Source: SZUA-318 sp964412015
Lineage (GTDB): Bacteria > Gemmatimonadota > Gemmatimonadetes > Longimicrobiales > Gaopeijiaceae
Direction of reading: 5' to 3'
DNA: 64,000 bases
NCBI GenBank assembly: GCA_964412015.1
Contig: CAYPMO010000014.1
Span: 9,260-73,259 of the forward strand
The position numbers and the translations under genes were made by a program. Each line of letters starts with the position of its first letter. Positions within the stretch are counted from its first letter, which is position 1. Below the pieces are notes generated by a model. The model did no database searches, was not told the origin of the DNA, and saw nothing but the letters and a program-made list of their open reading frames with translations. Shown piece after piece: positions 1-8,479 of this stretch.

Positions 1-120
1 TTGGAGCCAGAACTTGCAGGTCGCGTCGCCCCTTTCCACGTGAACATGCAGCGGCTCCTGACAATCAAAGCTGTCGAAGAAGAAGCGGTAGGGACCGGGG
101 ATACCTCGGATCGATGGCAA
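1..120 (-). CDS. DUF4160 domain protein, cut by the window edge
   Basis: Read on the minus strand from a TTG at 120, the frame gives PSIRGIPGPYRFFFDS, then a segment with LHVHVERGD, then CKFWLQ, and runs off the window. This follows the DUF4160 pattern (PYRFFF, PxHVHVxRG, KFW), a small family of unknown function often found beside DUF2442 and toxin-antitoxin-like genes. A strong GGAGGAG ribosome site (124-130) sits correctly for the TTG start. The C-terminal half lies outside the window. The reading frame stays open upstream into the ATP-sulfurylase remnant at 223-387, so a longer chimeric protein is formally possible, but the ribosome site favours the short one. Confidence 0.6.
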   Translation of the reverse strand, partial: MPSIRGIPGPYRFFFDSFDCQEPLHVHVERGDATCKFWLQ

Positions 121-222
121 GTACTCCTCCGTTGCCGGTCCAGGGACGCCTCCTGACCATGTAAATGACCCGCAGAAGGCGGGCAAGGGTCCGTTTCGGG
201 GGATGGCAGGCATGATCCTGAG

Positions 223-387
223 GGAAAAGGCGCCGTTCAGGAGGAGCTCGACGTCGCGGAGTTGACGCTCCGTCAGATCCCACGAAGGCCAGTCACGAGA
301 GGCCTCGATCAGCTCGCGGGCGTCCGACTTTTCGACGAGGAGCTGGACGAGCATGCCCCCGTAGGGGGTCACCGGGTGGTGGGTCAT
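223..387 (-). pseudogene. N-terminal remnant of ATP sulfurylase (Sat / Sat-CysC type)
   Basis: From an ATG at 387 the minus strand encodes 55 residues that read like the start of ATP sulfurylase: TPYGGMLVQLLV, then SRDWPSWDLTERQLRDVELL and LLNGAFS. Family members continue with PLxGFM and about 330 more residues. Here the similarity stops after GAFS and the frame passes through about 100 bp of unrelated sequence into the DUF4160 gene. The enzyme makes adenosine-5'-phosphosulfate from ATP and sulfate, and nothing of the catalytic core is present. I read it as a decayed or recombined gene end. The family call is firm; the mechanism of truncation is inferred. Confidence 0.65.
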
Positions 388-550
388 GACCGCACCGCCG
401 CAAGGGTTGTGCCGCCCGGCAGATGGTCCGTGGAGGCGCTCGCGCCGTTCGGCCCGGGCGGCGTCAGCCGTCCCGAGCCCTCTGGCCGTGAGGGCCAAAG
501 CAGCGGAGATTGGCTTTTCATTCCCAGAGCACTTTCCCCGGCAGGCAGTC

Positions 551-2674
551 ATGCTCACCCTTCTTGCCGCTCTTTCCGTCCTCGTCCCCACTACCCCGAC
601 CGACATCCCGGCCGACTCCGCGGCCGAGGCCGCCGTCGCAGCGCGGGTCGAGATCATCCGGACCGAATACGGCGTCCCCCATATCTACGCCGAGGATCTC
701 CAGGCCATGGGCTTCGGCCTCGCCTGGGTGGAGCTCGAGGACTACGGCCCCGTCACCGCGCTCAACCTCGTGAAGGCCCGCGGCCAATACGGGCTCCACA
801 CAGGCTACGACTCCATCGGCGGAGACTTCGGCGCCCGCGAGGAGTACGCCCACGCGGTGAACACCTGGCCGCTCCTCATGGCCGAGACCCGTGCGGTCTA
901 CGAGGGGTTCGCGGCCGGCGTCCGCTACTACGTCCGACTCCACGCGAGCGAGTTCCCGGAATGGATGGAGCCCGTGTTCACCGGACTCGACGCCCACGCC
1001 CGTGAGGTGCAGGGATTCGGCGCGGGAAGCGCGGCCGGGTTCATCCGGAGTCTCCAGCGGGCCAGGGGGGCCCCGCCGCGAGACGACCGGACGGCCGCGT
1101 CCGACGACGGCTCGAACGCCTGGGCGTTCGACGGAACCCGGACGAAATCCGGCAAGGCCATCCTTCTGCGCAACCCGCATCTCCGGTGGACGGCGGGCTA
1201 CTACGAAGCCCACGTGATCGTACCCGGCGTCGTGGACTTCTACGGCGACTTCCGCATCGGCGGCGCGTTCGGGACCGTCGGGGGCTTCAACCGCCACCTG
1301 GGGTTCGCGACCACCAACAACGCGCCCGTGATGTCCCAGGTCTACGCGCTCGAGGCCGATCCGGACCACGAGAACCACTATCTGCTCGACGGTCGCTCCC
1401 ATGCCCTCCAGGAGAAGAGGACCACCGTCGAGTACCGCACGCCCGAGGGAGGTATCGCCACGGAGACCCGCTCCTCATGGTGGACCGCCTACGGCCCGGT
1501 GCTACATCGAGAGGACGGCCGGATCTACATCGTGAAGGCCGCGACGGCCGGCGAGTACCGCAGAGGCGAGCAGTTTCTCCGCATGATGATGAGCAAGTCC
1601 CTCGAGGAGTGGCTCGAGGTCGTGGAGATGCGCGCCCATCCGTCGTCGAACTTCACATACGCCGACGCGGCCGGGAACATCGTGCACTACTACAACGCCC
1701 GGGCGCCCCTCCTCCCCCATCCCGTCTCGGACAGCTTCGTCGTCGCGCGGAGCTCGAAGGACATCTGGCTCGAGCTGGTGCCGTTCGAGGATCTACCGAT
1801 CTATATCAACCCGAAGGGCGGATACACGACCCAGACGAACGACTCGCCCGACTATACCAACCTGAACGTCCCGATGGACCGCGACACGGTGCCGTCGATC
1901 GTCGAACCGGTCCGCCTGCGCCCCCGGAGCCAGATGTCGCTGACACTCGTCCACGGCGACGGCAGGCTGAGCCTCGAGGACGTCGTGGAGTTGAAGCACT
2001 CGCCCCGCATGCTCGTCGCCGAACGCGTGACGGACGAGCTGCTCGCGGCCATCGAGGAATCCGGCACCGCGACCAGCGGCGACCTCGCGAAGGCGCTGCG
2101 CGCCCTCGAGCGGTGGGACCGCACCGCTTCGGCCGACAGTCGCGGCGGCGTGCTGTTCTACGCCTGGGAGAACCAGTACCGCCAGGTGATCGACACCGCG
2201 CGCTACTTCCGTGAGCCGTGGACGCCGGAGCGTCCGATGGAGACGCCGGTCGGCATCGGGTCGCCCAACGAGGCCGTGGCGGCGTTCGCCGCGGCCGCGA
2301 AGTGGATGGACGATCGCGACTGGGACTACGACATGAAATGGGGTGACGCGTTCCGGGTCATCCGTGGATCGGTGGACGAGCCCGTATCGGGCTGCCCCGG
2401 CACGCTCGGCTGCTTCCGCACGCTCTCGTTCGGCCCGGATTCCGCGACCGGTAAGTTCGCAGCGCACACGGGGGACGGCTGGGTGATCGCGGTCGAGTTC
2501 GACGATCCCCCCCGCGCATACTCCGTCCTGGCGTACGGGCAGAGCGACCAGGAAGGTCACCCGCACTACGAGGATCAGGCCGCCATGTTCGCGAAGGGGC
2601 GCATGAAGACCGTGCGGTTCACGCGCGAGGACGTCGAGAAGGCGGCCACGCGCAGATACCGTCCCGGCTCCTGA
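551..2674 (+). CDS. Penicillin acylase family Ntn-hydrolase, secreted
   Basis: A 707-residue protein starting with a signal peptide (residues 1-20, MLTLLAALSVLVP). After an N-terminal alpha-chain region (EYGVPHIYAEDLQAMGFGLAW), the motif DDGSNAWAF places the autocatalytic nucleophile at Ser188, preceded by Gly as the family requires for self-cleavage into alpha and beta chains. The beta chain keeps the GGFNRHLGFATTNN segment. The family hydrolyses amide bonds of beta-lactams, N-acyl-homoserine lactones or other acylated amines in the periplasm or outside. The substrate cannot be told from sequence. The reading frame is open from 386, but the ATG at 551 starts the signal peptide and is preferred. 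Confidence 0.9.
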   Translation: MLTLLAALSVLVPTTPTDIPADSAAEAAVAARVEIIRTEYGVPHIYAEDLQAMGFGLAWVELEDYGPVTALNLVKARGQYGLHTGYDSIGGDFGAREEYAHAVNTWPLLMAETRAVYEGFAAGVRYYVRLHASEFPEWMEPVFTGLDAHAREVQGFGAGSAAGFIRSLQRARGAPPRDDRTAASDDGSNAWAFDGTRTKSGKAILLRNPHLRWTAGYYEAHVIVPGVVDFYGDFRIGGAFGTVGGFNRHLGFATTNNAPVMSQVYALEADPDHENHYLLDGRSHALQEKRTTVEYRTPEGGIATETRSSWWTAYGPVLHREDGRIYIVKAATAGEYRRGEQFLRMMMSKSLEEWLEVVEMRAHPSSNFTYADAAGNIVHYYNARAPLLPHPVSDSFVVARSSKDIWLELVPFEDLPIYINPKGGYTTQTNDSPDYTNLNVPMDRDTVPSIVEPVRLRPRSQMSLTLVHGDGRLSLEDVVELKHSPRMLVAERVTDELLAAIEESGTATSGDLAKALRALERWDRTASADSRGGVLFYAWENQYRQVIDTARYFREPWTPERPMETPVGIGSPNEAVAAFAAAAKWMDDRDWDYDMKWGDAFRVIRGSVDEPVSGCPGTLGCFRTLSFGPDSATGKFAAHTGDGWVIAVEFDDPPRAYSVLAYGQSDQEGHPHYEDQAAMFAKGRMKTVRFTREDVEKAATRRYRPGS

Positions 2675-2697
2675 TCCGGAAAGGAAACACTGCCGCC

Positions 2698-2778
2698 ATG
2701 AGAACCGCGCTCGGTGTTGCCCTGGCGGCACGCCGGCTCCTGTCGGCCTGCGCGGCGTCGCGACACGCGGGTGGCTGA
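2698..2778 (+). CDS. Possible 26-residue lipoprotein-signal mini-ORF
   Basis: An ATG at 2698 follows an AAAGGAAA ribosome-like site (2680-2687) and encodes MRTALGVALAARRLLSACAAS followed by RHAGG and a stop at 2778. RLLSAC looks like a lipobox. The stop overlaps the likely GTG start (2771) of the next gene. It may be a leader peptide giving translational coupling, or the leftover signal sequence of a lost lipoprotein gene. Too short to be certain that it is expressed. Confidence 0.3.
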   Translation: MRTALGVALAARRLLSACAASRHAGG

Positions 2779-4444
2779 ACAACCTCCCCACCTCGTGAGG
2801 CTCCAGGCGGCGGTCGTCCTGGCCGTCGCCCTGGCCGCCCACCTGGCGTTGGCCCCCGGCGTGGCCGACGCGGATTCGTTCTATCACCTGGGCCACGCGG
2901 CGCACTACGCCGCGCACGGACCGCTCGACACGTCGTTCCCGTGGGCCACCGCGTCGGTCATCGGGGACCTCGGCGGCGATCTCTGGTGGGGTTTCCACGT
3001 GCTGCTGCTCCCGTTCACGGCGTTCGGTGACCCGGTCGATGGTATGCGGGCCGCGGGCTTCCTGTTCACGCTCGCCCTCGCGGGCGCCGCCTGGTGGGTG
3101 TTCGGCCGACACGGCATCCCGGGCGCCGGCTGGTGGACCGCGCTCCTGCTCGTCGCGGTGCCGAACGTCCTGTTCCGCTGGCTCATGGTCAGACCCCACG
3201 TCCTCTCGCTCGCGGCGGCCCTGCTGCTGGCGTCCTTCCTCGTGAGGGGGAGATGGTGGCACGTGTTGGCGCTGTCGACGGGAATCACGTGGCTGCACGT
3301 CAGCCAGTTCTGGCTCGCCCCGGGCATCGTCGCGGCTTATGCGCTAGCCTGCGTGATCGGGCGCGACAGAGCGCCGCGTTCCGAGAGTGCCCTCGCGGCG
3401 GATGCGCGCACCTCGGGCGATTCGCTCGTACCGGTGCCCGCGGCGCTCGCCGCGGTCGCGGCGGGCACCGTGCTCGGGGCGCTGCTCCGCCCGCATCCGC
3501 TGGCGACCGCGCAGCTGGCCTGGGTCCAGATCGTCGAGCTCTTCGCCGAGAAGGCCACCGATCGGCCGCTGATCTTCGCCACCGAGCTCCTGCCGCTCCC
3601 CGCCCTCGACCTGCTCCGGTCCGCCTGGTCTTTCCTGGTGGTCTGGGGGGCAGCCGCGGCGGCCGCGTGGCATTGGGGGCGCGGCGCGGAGGGGCCTGAC
3701 CGCACCCCTGGCCTCCCGGTCCCGGAGCGTACCCTCGCGCTGCTGTCGTCGTTGGTCGCGGTGGCCTTCCTGGCCGTCACCCTGCTGTCCGCGCGGCGCG
3801 CGCTCGTGGAGACGGTGGCGTTCGGGTTCGTGCTCTTGCCGCTGGCGTGGACCTGGCTCGTGCCTCCACCCGCCCGCCGGGTCGCCCGCCGGGTCCTCGC
3901 CGTTCTGCTGGCGGCGCACCTCGCGTGGGGCGCCCACCGCCACGTCCTGAACACCAGGTTCGTCGCGCTCCCGCCCGACGCCATGGCCGAGGCGGCCGCC
4001 TGGCTGGCGGAGCACGGCCGGCCCGGCGACGTCGTCTTCCACGCGCATTGGGACAACTTCGGGCCGCTCTTCGCGCGCAACCGCGTCAGCCGCTACCTGG
4101 GCGGCATGGACCCGATCTTCCAGTACGCCCACGATCCGGGCCTGTACTGGGAGCACTTCTTCCTCTCCGGGGACCTCGTCGCGGAGTATACGTGCGACGC
4201 CTTCCCGTGCTACGAGGGCACCGCCACGTCCACCTGGGAGGCGGTCCGCGCTCACTTCGGTGCGCGCTGGGTCGTGGTGGAGCCGGTCAGGAATCCCAAG
4301 CTCACCCTGCATCTCCTCGATGATCCCGGCTTCGAGCTCATGCTCGAAACGCGCCACGAGGCGATCTTCAGGGTGCGGGACTCCGCGGTACCGACCCCGC
4401 AGGAGCCACCCGTCCCCACCGCCTCCCCCGCCGGGCCACCCTAG
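2771..4444 (+). CDS. Polytopic membrane protein, GT-C glycosyltransferase-like
   Basis: A 557-residue protein from a GTG at 2771; the frame is also open from an ATG at 2714, which would add 19 basic residues. About ten hydrophobic segments are visible. The loop after the first contains acidic residues (VADADSF) and a later loop reads SVIGDLGGDLWWGFH, resembling the acidic first-loop motifs of GT-C fold enzymes that use lipid-linked sugars. A C-terminal soluble domain starts near WLAEHGRPGDVVFHAHWD. No family motif decides the donor or acceptor. It could also be an unrelated membrane protein of the same architecture. Confidence 0.6.
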   Translation: MAEQPPHLVRLQAAVVLAVALAAHLALAPGVADADSFYHLGHAAHYAAHGPLDTSFPWATASVIGDLGGDLWWGFHVLLLPFTAFGDPVDGMRAAGFLFTLALAGAAWWVFGRHGIPGAGWWTALLLVAVPNVLFRWLMVRPHVLSLAAALLLASFLVRGRWWHVLALSTGITWLHVSQFWLAPGIVAAYALACVIGRDRAPRSESALAADARTSGDSLVPVPAALAAVAAGTVLGALLRPHPLATAQLAWVQIVELFAEKATDRPLIFATELLPLPALDLLRSAWSFLVVWGAAAAAAWHWGRGAEGPDRTPGLPVPERTLALLSSLVAVAFLAVTLLSARRALVETVAFGFVLLPLAWTWLVPPPARRVARRVLAVLLAAHLAWGAHRHVLNTRFVALPPDAMAEAAAWLAEHGRPGDVVFHAHWDNFGPLFARNRVSRYLGGMDPIFQYAHDPGLYWEHFFLSGDLVAEYTCDAFPCYEGTATSTWEAVRAHFGARWVVVEPVRNPKLTLHLLDDPGFELMLETRHEAIFRVRDSAVPTPQEPPVPTASPAGPP

Positions 4445-4459
4445 GAGTCCGCCCGAGTA

Positions 4460-5164
4460 ATGCGCGTAGCCTTCTTCGCCACCTGCCTCGTGGACCGCCT
4501 CTTCGCCGACGCCGGCGCCGATGCGGTGCGCCTCCTCCGGAAGCTCGGCGTCGAGGTGTACTACCCTACCGGGCAGACATGCTGCGGGCAGCCGGCGTTG
4601 AACGCGGGCTACGTCGACGAGGCGCGCCGCATGGCGCGCCACACCGTGTCCGTGTTCCGCGGCTCCGACTATGTCGTCCTTCCCTCGGGAAGCTGCGCGG
4701 AAATGCTGCGCACGCACTACCCCGAGCTGCTCGACGACCCGGCGGCGCGCGACCTCGCCGCGCGGACCTACGAGCTCTCGGAGTTCATCGTGAAGGTCTT
4801 GGGCGTCACTTCGCTGGGGCGAGGACTGGAGGGGCGTCGGGTCGCCTACCACCATGGGTGTCACGCGCTCCGCGAGCTACGCGTCCACGACGAGCCGCTC
4901 GAGCTCCTCGAGCGCGCGGGAGCCCGCCTCCTCCCCTGGGAGGCGGCCGAGGAGTGCTGCGGCTTCGGCGGGCTCTTCAGCGTCAAGCTCCCCGTGGTGT
5001 CGGCGGCCATGGCGGACCGGAAGCTGGACACCCTCCCCGATGTGGACTTCCTGACGTCGGCCGACGGAGGATGTCTCATGCAGCTCTCGACGCGTGCGGC
5101 GCGGCGCGGGCTTCGGCTGCCGTGCCGCCATCTCGCCTCCGTGCTCTGGGAGGCCGCGTCGTGA
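4460..5164 (+). CDS. lutA: LutA-type iron-sulfur oxidoreductase subunit
   Basis: A 234-residue protein with the two cysteine-rich CCG domains of LutA/YkgE: TCCGQPALNAG (Cys41-Cys42) and EECCGFGGLFSVK in the second half, plus the usual YHHGCHALREL before it. In Bacillus, LutABC is the iron-sulfur complex needed to oxidise L-lactate to pyruvate. Its stop codon overlaps the GTG of the next gene (GTGA at 5161-5164), so the two are translationally coupled. The following comD/comE pair raises the possibility that the true substrate is another 2-hydroxyacid. Confidence 0.88.
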   Translation: MRVAFFATCLVDRLFADAGADAVRLLRKLGVEVYYPTGQTCCGQPALNAGYVDEARRMARHTVSVFRGSDYVVLPSGSCAEMLRTHYPELLDDPAARDLAARTYELSEFIVKVLGVTSLGRGLEGRRVAYHHGCHALRELRVHDEPLELLERAGARLLPWEAAEECCGFGGLFSVKLPVVSAAMADRKLDTLPDVDFLTSADGGCLMQLSTRAARRGLRLPCRHLASVLWEAAS

Positions 5165-6555
5165 CCGCGCCCCGCCCCGGGGGGTACGCGGCGGCCGCGA
5201 CCGCCTGCATCCGGGAGAATCCGGAGGTCCGCGCGACGGTGGCCGCAGCCATCCGTAGCTTCGACGCGAACCGCGAAGCCGCGTGGAGTGAGATCGACGC
5301 CGACGCCTGGCGCGACTGGGCGCGGGACGTGAAGACCCACGTCCTCACGCACCTCGACCGTTACCTTCCGCAGGCCGAGGCGCGGCTCGAGGCCAACGGC
5401 GCCCGCGTGCACTGGGCGGAGAACGCGGCCGAGGCCGACGACATTCTCGGGCGCATCGTCGAGAGGATCGGGGTGCGGCGCGCGGTCAAGGCCAAGAGCA
5501 TGCTCACCGAGGAGATCGAGGTGACCCGCCGGCTCGAGGCCCGTGGCGTCGCCGTCCGGGAGACGGACCTCGGCGAGTACATCATCCAGTTGCTCGGACA
5601 GCCACCCAGCCACATCGTGGCGCCCGCCATCCACTTGAGCCTCGACGACTGCCGGAGGCTGTTCGCGGACCGGCTGGGCACGCCGAGCGACGCGACACCC
5701 GAAGCGCTCGCCGCGGCAGTCCGCGTTGCTCTGCGCGAGGATTTCCTCGCGGCGGACCTCGGGATCTCGGGGTGCAACTTCCTCGCTGCGGACACCGGCT
5801 CCCTGGCGCTCATCGAGAACGAGGGCAACATCCGGCTGAGCACCTCCGCCCCGCGCGTGCACGTCGCGTTCGTGGGCATCGAGAAGCTGGTCCCGAAGCT
5901 GGAGGACGTCTCCGGGTTCGTTCAACTCACGTCGCGGAGCGCGACGGGACAGGCGATCGGGAACTACGTGTCCATCCTCCAGGGACCCCGTCGCCCCGGC
6001 GAGCCCGACGGCCCCGAGGAGCTCCACGTGATCTTCGTGGACAACGGGCGCACGCGCCTGCTCGCCGACGACACGGCGTGGGAGGTGCTCCGGTGCGTCC
6101 GCTGCGGCGCGTGCCAGAACATCTGCCCGGTCTACCAGCAGACCGGAGGTCACCCCTACGGCTTCACGTACGCCGGACCCATCGGCGCGATCCTGGCTCC
6201 CGGGTTGTTGGGGCTCGAGGAGGCCATGCCTCTGCCCTATGCGTCGTCGCTCTGCAGGGCGTGCGCGGACGTCTGCCCGGTGCGCATCCCGATCCCCGAG
6301 CTTCTGCTCTACTGGCGGGAGCGCGCCGTCGAGGCAGGCCTCGTGCCGGCGACCGAGCGCGTCGCCATGAAGATGTACGCCGCGCTCGCCACACACCCGG
6401 ACGCGTTCGCCGCGGCCGGCGCGCTGCTCAAGTGGGTGCCGTGGGAGGCGGGCGGACGGGCGCTCCCCGTGTTGGGAGGCTGGGCGAGCGAGCGCGCGGC
6501 TCCGGAGCCCAGCACGCGCTCGTTCCGGTCGTTGTGGAAGAGGGGGATCGAGTGA
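5161..6555 (+). CDS. lutB: LutB-type iron-sulfur LUD-domain protein
   Basis: A 464-residue protein starting with GTG in a 4-bp overlap with lutA. The N-terminal LUD domain carries KSMLTEEIEVTRRLEARG and the GxNFxxADTGSLxxxENEGN segment seen in LutB/YkgF. Two ferredoxin-type cluster motifs follow: RCVRCGACQNICPVY (Cys312, 315, 318, 322) and LCRACADVCPV (Cys365, 368, 372). The length is normal for the family. It probably passes electrons from the substrate-binding subunits to a quinone or other acceptor. The next gene again starts at a GTGA overlap (6552-6555). Confidence 0.9.
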   Translation: MTAPRPGGYAAAATACIRENPEVRATVAAAIRSFDANREAAWSEIDADAWRDWARDVKTHVLTHLDRYLPQAEARLEANGARVHWAENAAEADDILGRIVERIGVRRAVKAKSMLTEEIEVTRRLEARGVAVRETDLGEYIIQLLGQPPSHIVAPAIHLSLDDCRRLFADRLGTPSDATPEALAAAVRVALREDFLAADLGISGCNFLAADTGSLALIENEGNIRLSTSAPRVHVAFVGIEKLVPKLEDVSGFVQLTSRSATGQAIGNYVSILQGPRRPGEPDGPEELHVIFVDNGRTRLLADDTAWEVLRCVRCGACQNICPVYQQTGGHPYGFTYAGPIGAILAPGLLGLEEAMPLPYASSLCRACADVCPVRIPIPELLLYWRERAVEAGLVPATERVAMKMYAALATHPDAFAAAGALLKWVPWEAGGRALPVLGGWASERAAPEPSTRSFRSLWKRGIE

Positions 6556-7136
6556 GCGCGCGGGAGCGGATCCTGGCTCGTGTGCGGGACGCTCTGGCCG
6601 AGCGGCCCCGCGCGCCCGACCCCGGCCGGTTCCGTGGCGAGCGGCCCGAGCCGCCGCCAACCGACCTCGTCCGGTCGTTCATCCGGATCTTCGAGTCGTC
6701 CGGCGGAGAGGTCCACCGCCTCAGCGATCACGCGGCCGCGCGGGCCTGGCTCACGACCCTCGTCCAGGACGCGCGAGGCGTGTGCATCGGCGCCACGGTT
6801 CCCCCCACGCTCCTGCCCGACGTCGCCGCCGCGCCGCCCCGCGACGCCGAGATCGGCATCTCGATGGCCGTCGGAGCCGTAGCCGAAACGGGCTCCTTGA
6901 TCCTCGACGCCCGCGACGGGCGCCTTACCCAGCTCCTTCCACCGACGCACGCCGTGCTCCTGCGGGCCGACACCGTCTACCCGACGCTCGTGGACGCCCT
7001 CGCGCACCTCCGCTCCGATCTTCCATCCGCGCTCGCGCTGCATTCGGGCCCGAGCAAGTCCGCCGACATCGGACAGATCCTGGTGGAGGGAGTGCACGGC
7101 CCCGGCCGGATCTTCGCGGTGATCATCGGAGGCTGA
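6552..7136 (+). CDS. lutC: LutC-type LUD-domain protein
   Basis: A 194-residue LUD protein starting with GTG in a 4-bp overlap with lutB. The segment GISMAVGAVAETGSL and the late HSGPSKSADIGQILVEGVHGPG match LutC/YkgG, whose C-terminal GPSxTADIE-type motif is conserved. It is the third subunit of the lactate-utilisation-type complex. The three overlapping genes strongly suggest equimolar synthesis. comD follows after 36 bp in the same direction. Confidence 0.9.
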   Translation: MSARERILARVRDALAERPRAPDPGRFRGERPEPPPTDLVRSFIRIFESSGGEVHRLSDHAAARAWLTTLVQDARGVCIGATVPPTLLPDVAAAPPRDAEIGISMAVGAVAETGSLILDARDGRLTQLLPPTHAVLLRADTVYPTLVDALAHLRSDLPSALALHSGPSKSADIGQILVEGVHGPGRIFAVIIGG

Positions 7137-7172
7137 AACCACGATGCGCATCCGCCTTCACCCACGGACAGC

Positions 7173-7730
7173 ATGAACTCGACGACCTCTTCGCAACGGA
7201 CGCGCGCGGTCCTGGCCACGCTGGTCGAGGCGGGCGTCACCCACGTGGTGGGTGTCCCCGACAACAGGTCCGCGCCGCTCTTCGATTCGCTCTCCCGGCA
7301 CACCGTCCCGCGGCTGGTCATCACCACCCGCGAGGGCGAAGCCTTCGCGCTCGCGTCGGGACTCTGGCTCGGGGGCGCGAGCCCGTTCCTGGTCGTGCAG
7401 AACACCGGTTTGCTGGAGTCCGGCGACGGGCTGCGAGGTACGGCCACACGCATGGGCGCCCCGCTCCCGTTCGTCGTCACGGCCCGCGGCTACGCGAGGA
7501 TGCTGTCGCTGGGAATGGGTCCGGACACGCCCCGCACACCGGAGCTTCTCAGGCGGCCGGACGTCGACTCGGTGGCGCTCATGACCGAGCCGACGCTCTC
7601 GGCCTGGGGCATCCCCTATCGGATCTGCGGCGCGAACGACGACCCGGTGCCGGCCATCGCTCGTCTCATCGAGGATGCCCGGTCGCTCCGGCACCCTTGC
7701 GCCCTCCTCCTGCTCGCGGAGCTCGCCTGA
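7173..7730 (+). CDS. comD: Sulfopyruvate decarboxylase alpha-like subunit (TPP enzyme, pyrimidine domain)
   Basis: A 185-residue stand-alone pyrimidine-binding half of a thiamine-diphosphate decarboxylase. It shows GVTHVVGVPDNRSAPLFD and TTREGEAFALASGLWLGG, whose Glu should activate the thiamine ring, and QNTGLLESGDGLRGTA, close to ComD and the N-terminal half of phosphonopyruvate decarboxylase. The partner half is encoded directly downstream. ComDE converts 3-sulfopyruvate to sulfoacetaldehyde and CO2. Phosphonopyruvate decarboxylase has the same fold, so the exact substrate is uncertain. Confidence 0.82.
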   Translation: MNSTTSSQRTRAVLATLVEAGVTHVVGVPDNRSAPLFDSLSRHTVPRLVITTREGEAFALASGLWLGGASPFLVVQNTGLLESGDGLRGTATRMGAPLPFVVTARGYARMLSLGMGPDTPRTPELLRRPDVDSVALMTEPTLSAWGIPYRICGANDDPVPAIARLIEDARSLRHPCALLLLAELA

Positions 7731-7732
7731 CC

Positions 7733-8341
7733 ATGCTCACACGCGCACAACTCCTCGAGCCCCTTGCAGCGCTGCGCACCGACCAGGTGCTGGTCACCAC
7801 GATGAGCGTAACGCGACCGTGGGGACGGCTCTCCAGCCACGACCTGGACTTCGCGTCCGCCGACTCGGCGATGGGCCACGCCGCCGATCTCGCTCTCGGC
7901 ATCGCGCTCGCGCGCCCCGACCGCACGGTGGTGTGCCTGAACGGCGACGGCAGCATGCTCATGACGCTCGGGACGCTCGCCACGGCCGTGGGATCCGGCG
8001 CCACCAACTACGTCCTGGTCGTGGTGGAGAACGGCTCCTACGAGATCACCGGACACCAGCCCATCCCCGGACAGGGCTCCCTCGATTTCGCCTCCCTGGC
8101 CCGGGCGGCGGGGTTCCCCCGCGTGTTCCGCTTCGACGAGCCCACGGCATGGGCGCAAGCGCTTCCGGACCTCCTCCGCACGCCCGGCCCGACGTTCATA
8201 CACGTCATCGTCGTGCCGACCTCCGAGGGTTCGATCTCCCGACGGCCGACGGAACCATCGCGCTACCTGCAGGTGAGCCTGGCCGAATGGGCCAGCGAGT
8301 TCCGGAGGGCGCTCGGCGCCGATTCGCCACGTCCGACATGA
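7733..8341 (+). CDS. comE: Sulfopyruvate decarboxylase beta-like subunit (TPP enzyme, diphosphate domain)
   Basis: A 202-residue diphosphate-binding half, starting 2 bp after the comD stop. The thiamine diphosphate/Mg motif is complete: NGDGSMLMTLGTLATAVG, then VVENGSYEITGHQ. SADSAMGHAADLALGIALARP corresponds to the SMGxAxxxGLGxA region of ComE. Together with comD it should form a heteromeric decarboxylase of a 3-substituted pyruvate. Its place behind lutABC suggests a two-step route: hydroxyacid to ketoacid, then decarboxylation. Confidence 0.82.
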   Translation: MLTRAQLLEPLAALRTDQVLVTTMSVTRPWGRLSSHDLDFASADSAMGHAADLALGIALARPDRTVVCLNGDGSMLMTLGTLATAVGSGATNYVLVVVENGSYEITGHQPIPGQGSLDFASLARAAGFPRVFRFDEPTAWAQALPDLLRTPGPTFIHVIVVPTSEGSISRRPTEPSRYLQVSLAEWASEFRRALGADSPRPT

Positions 8342-8479
8342 CCCGGCGAGGGTGGGAGTTCAGCGGCGCACCTTCGTCGGTGGCCTCTTAACACCCGTCC
8401 CGCACTCCGCGTCCATACCACAGAGCCGGAAGGACAGACCGGCCGGCGAAGACGCAGGACAAGGGAAAAGGAGACTTCG

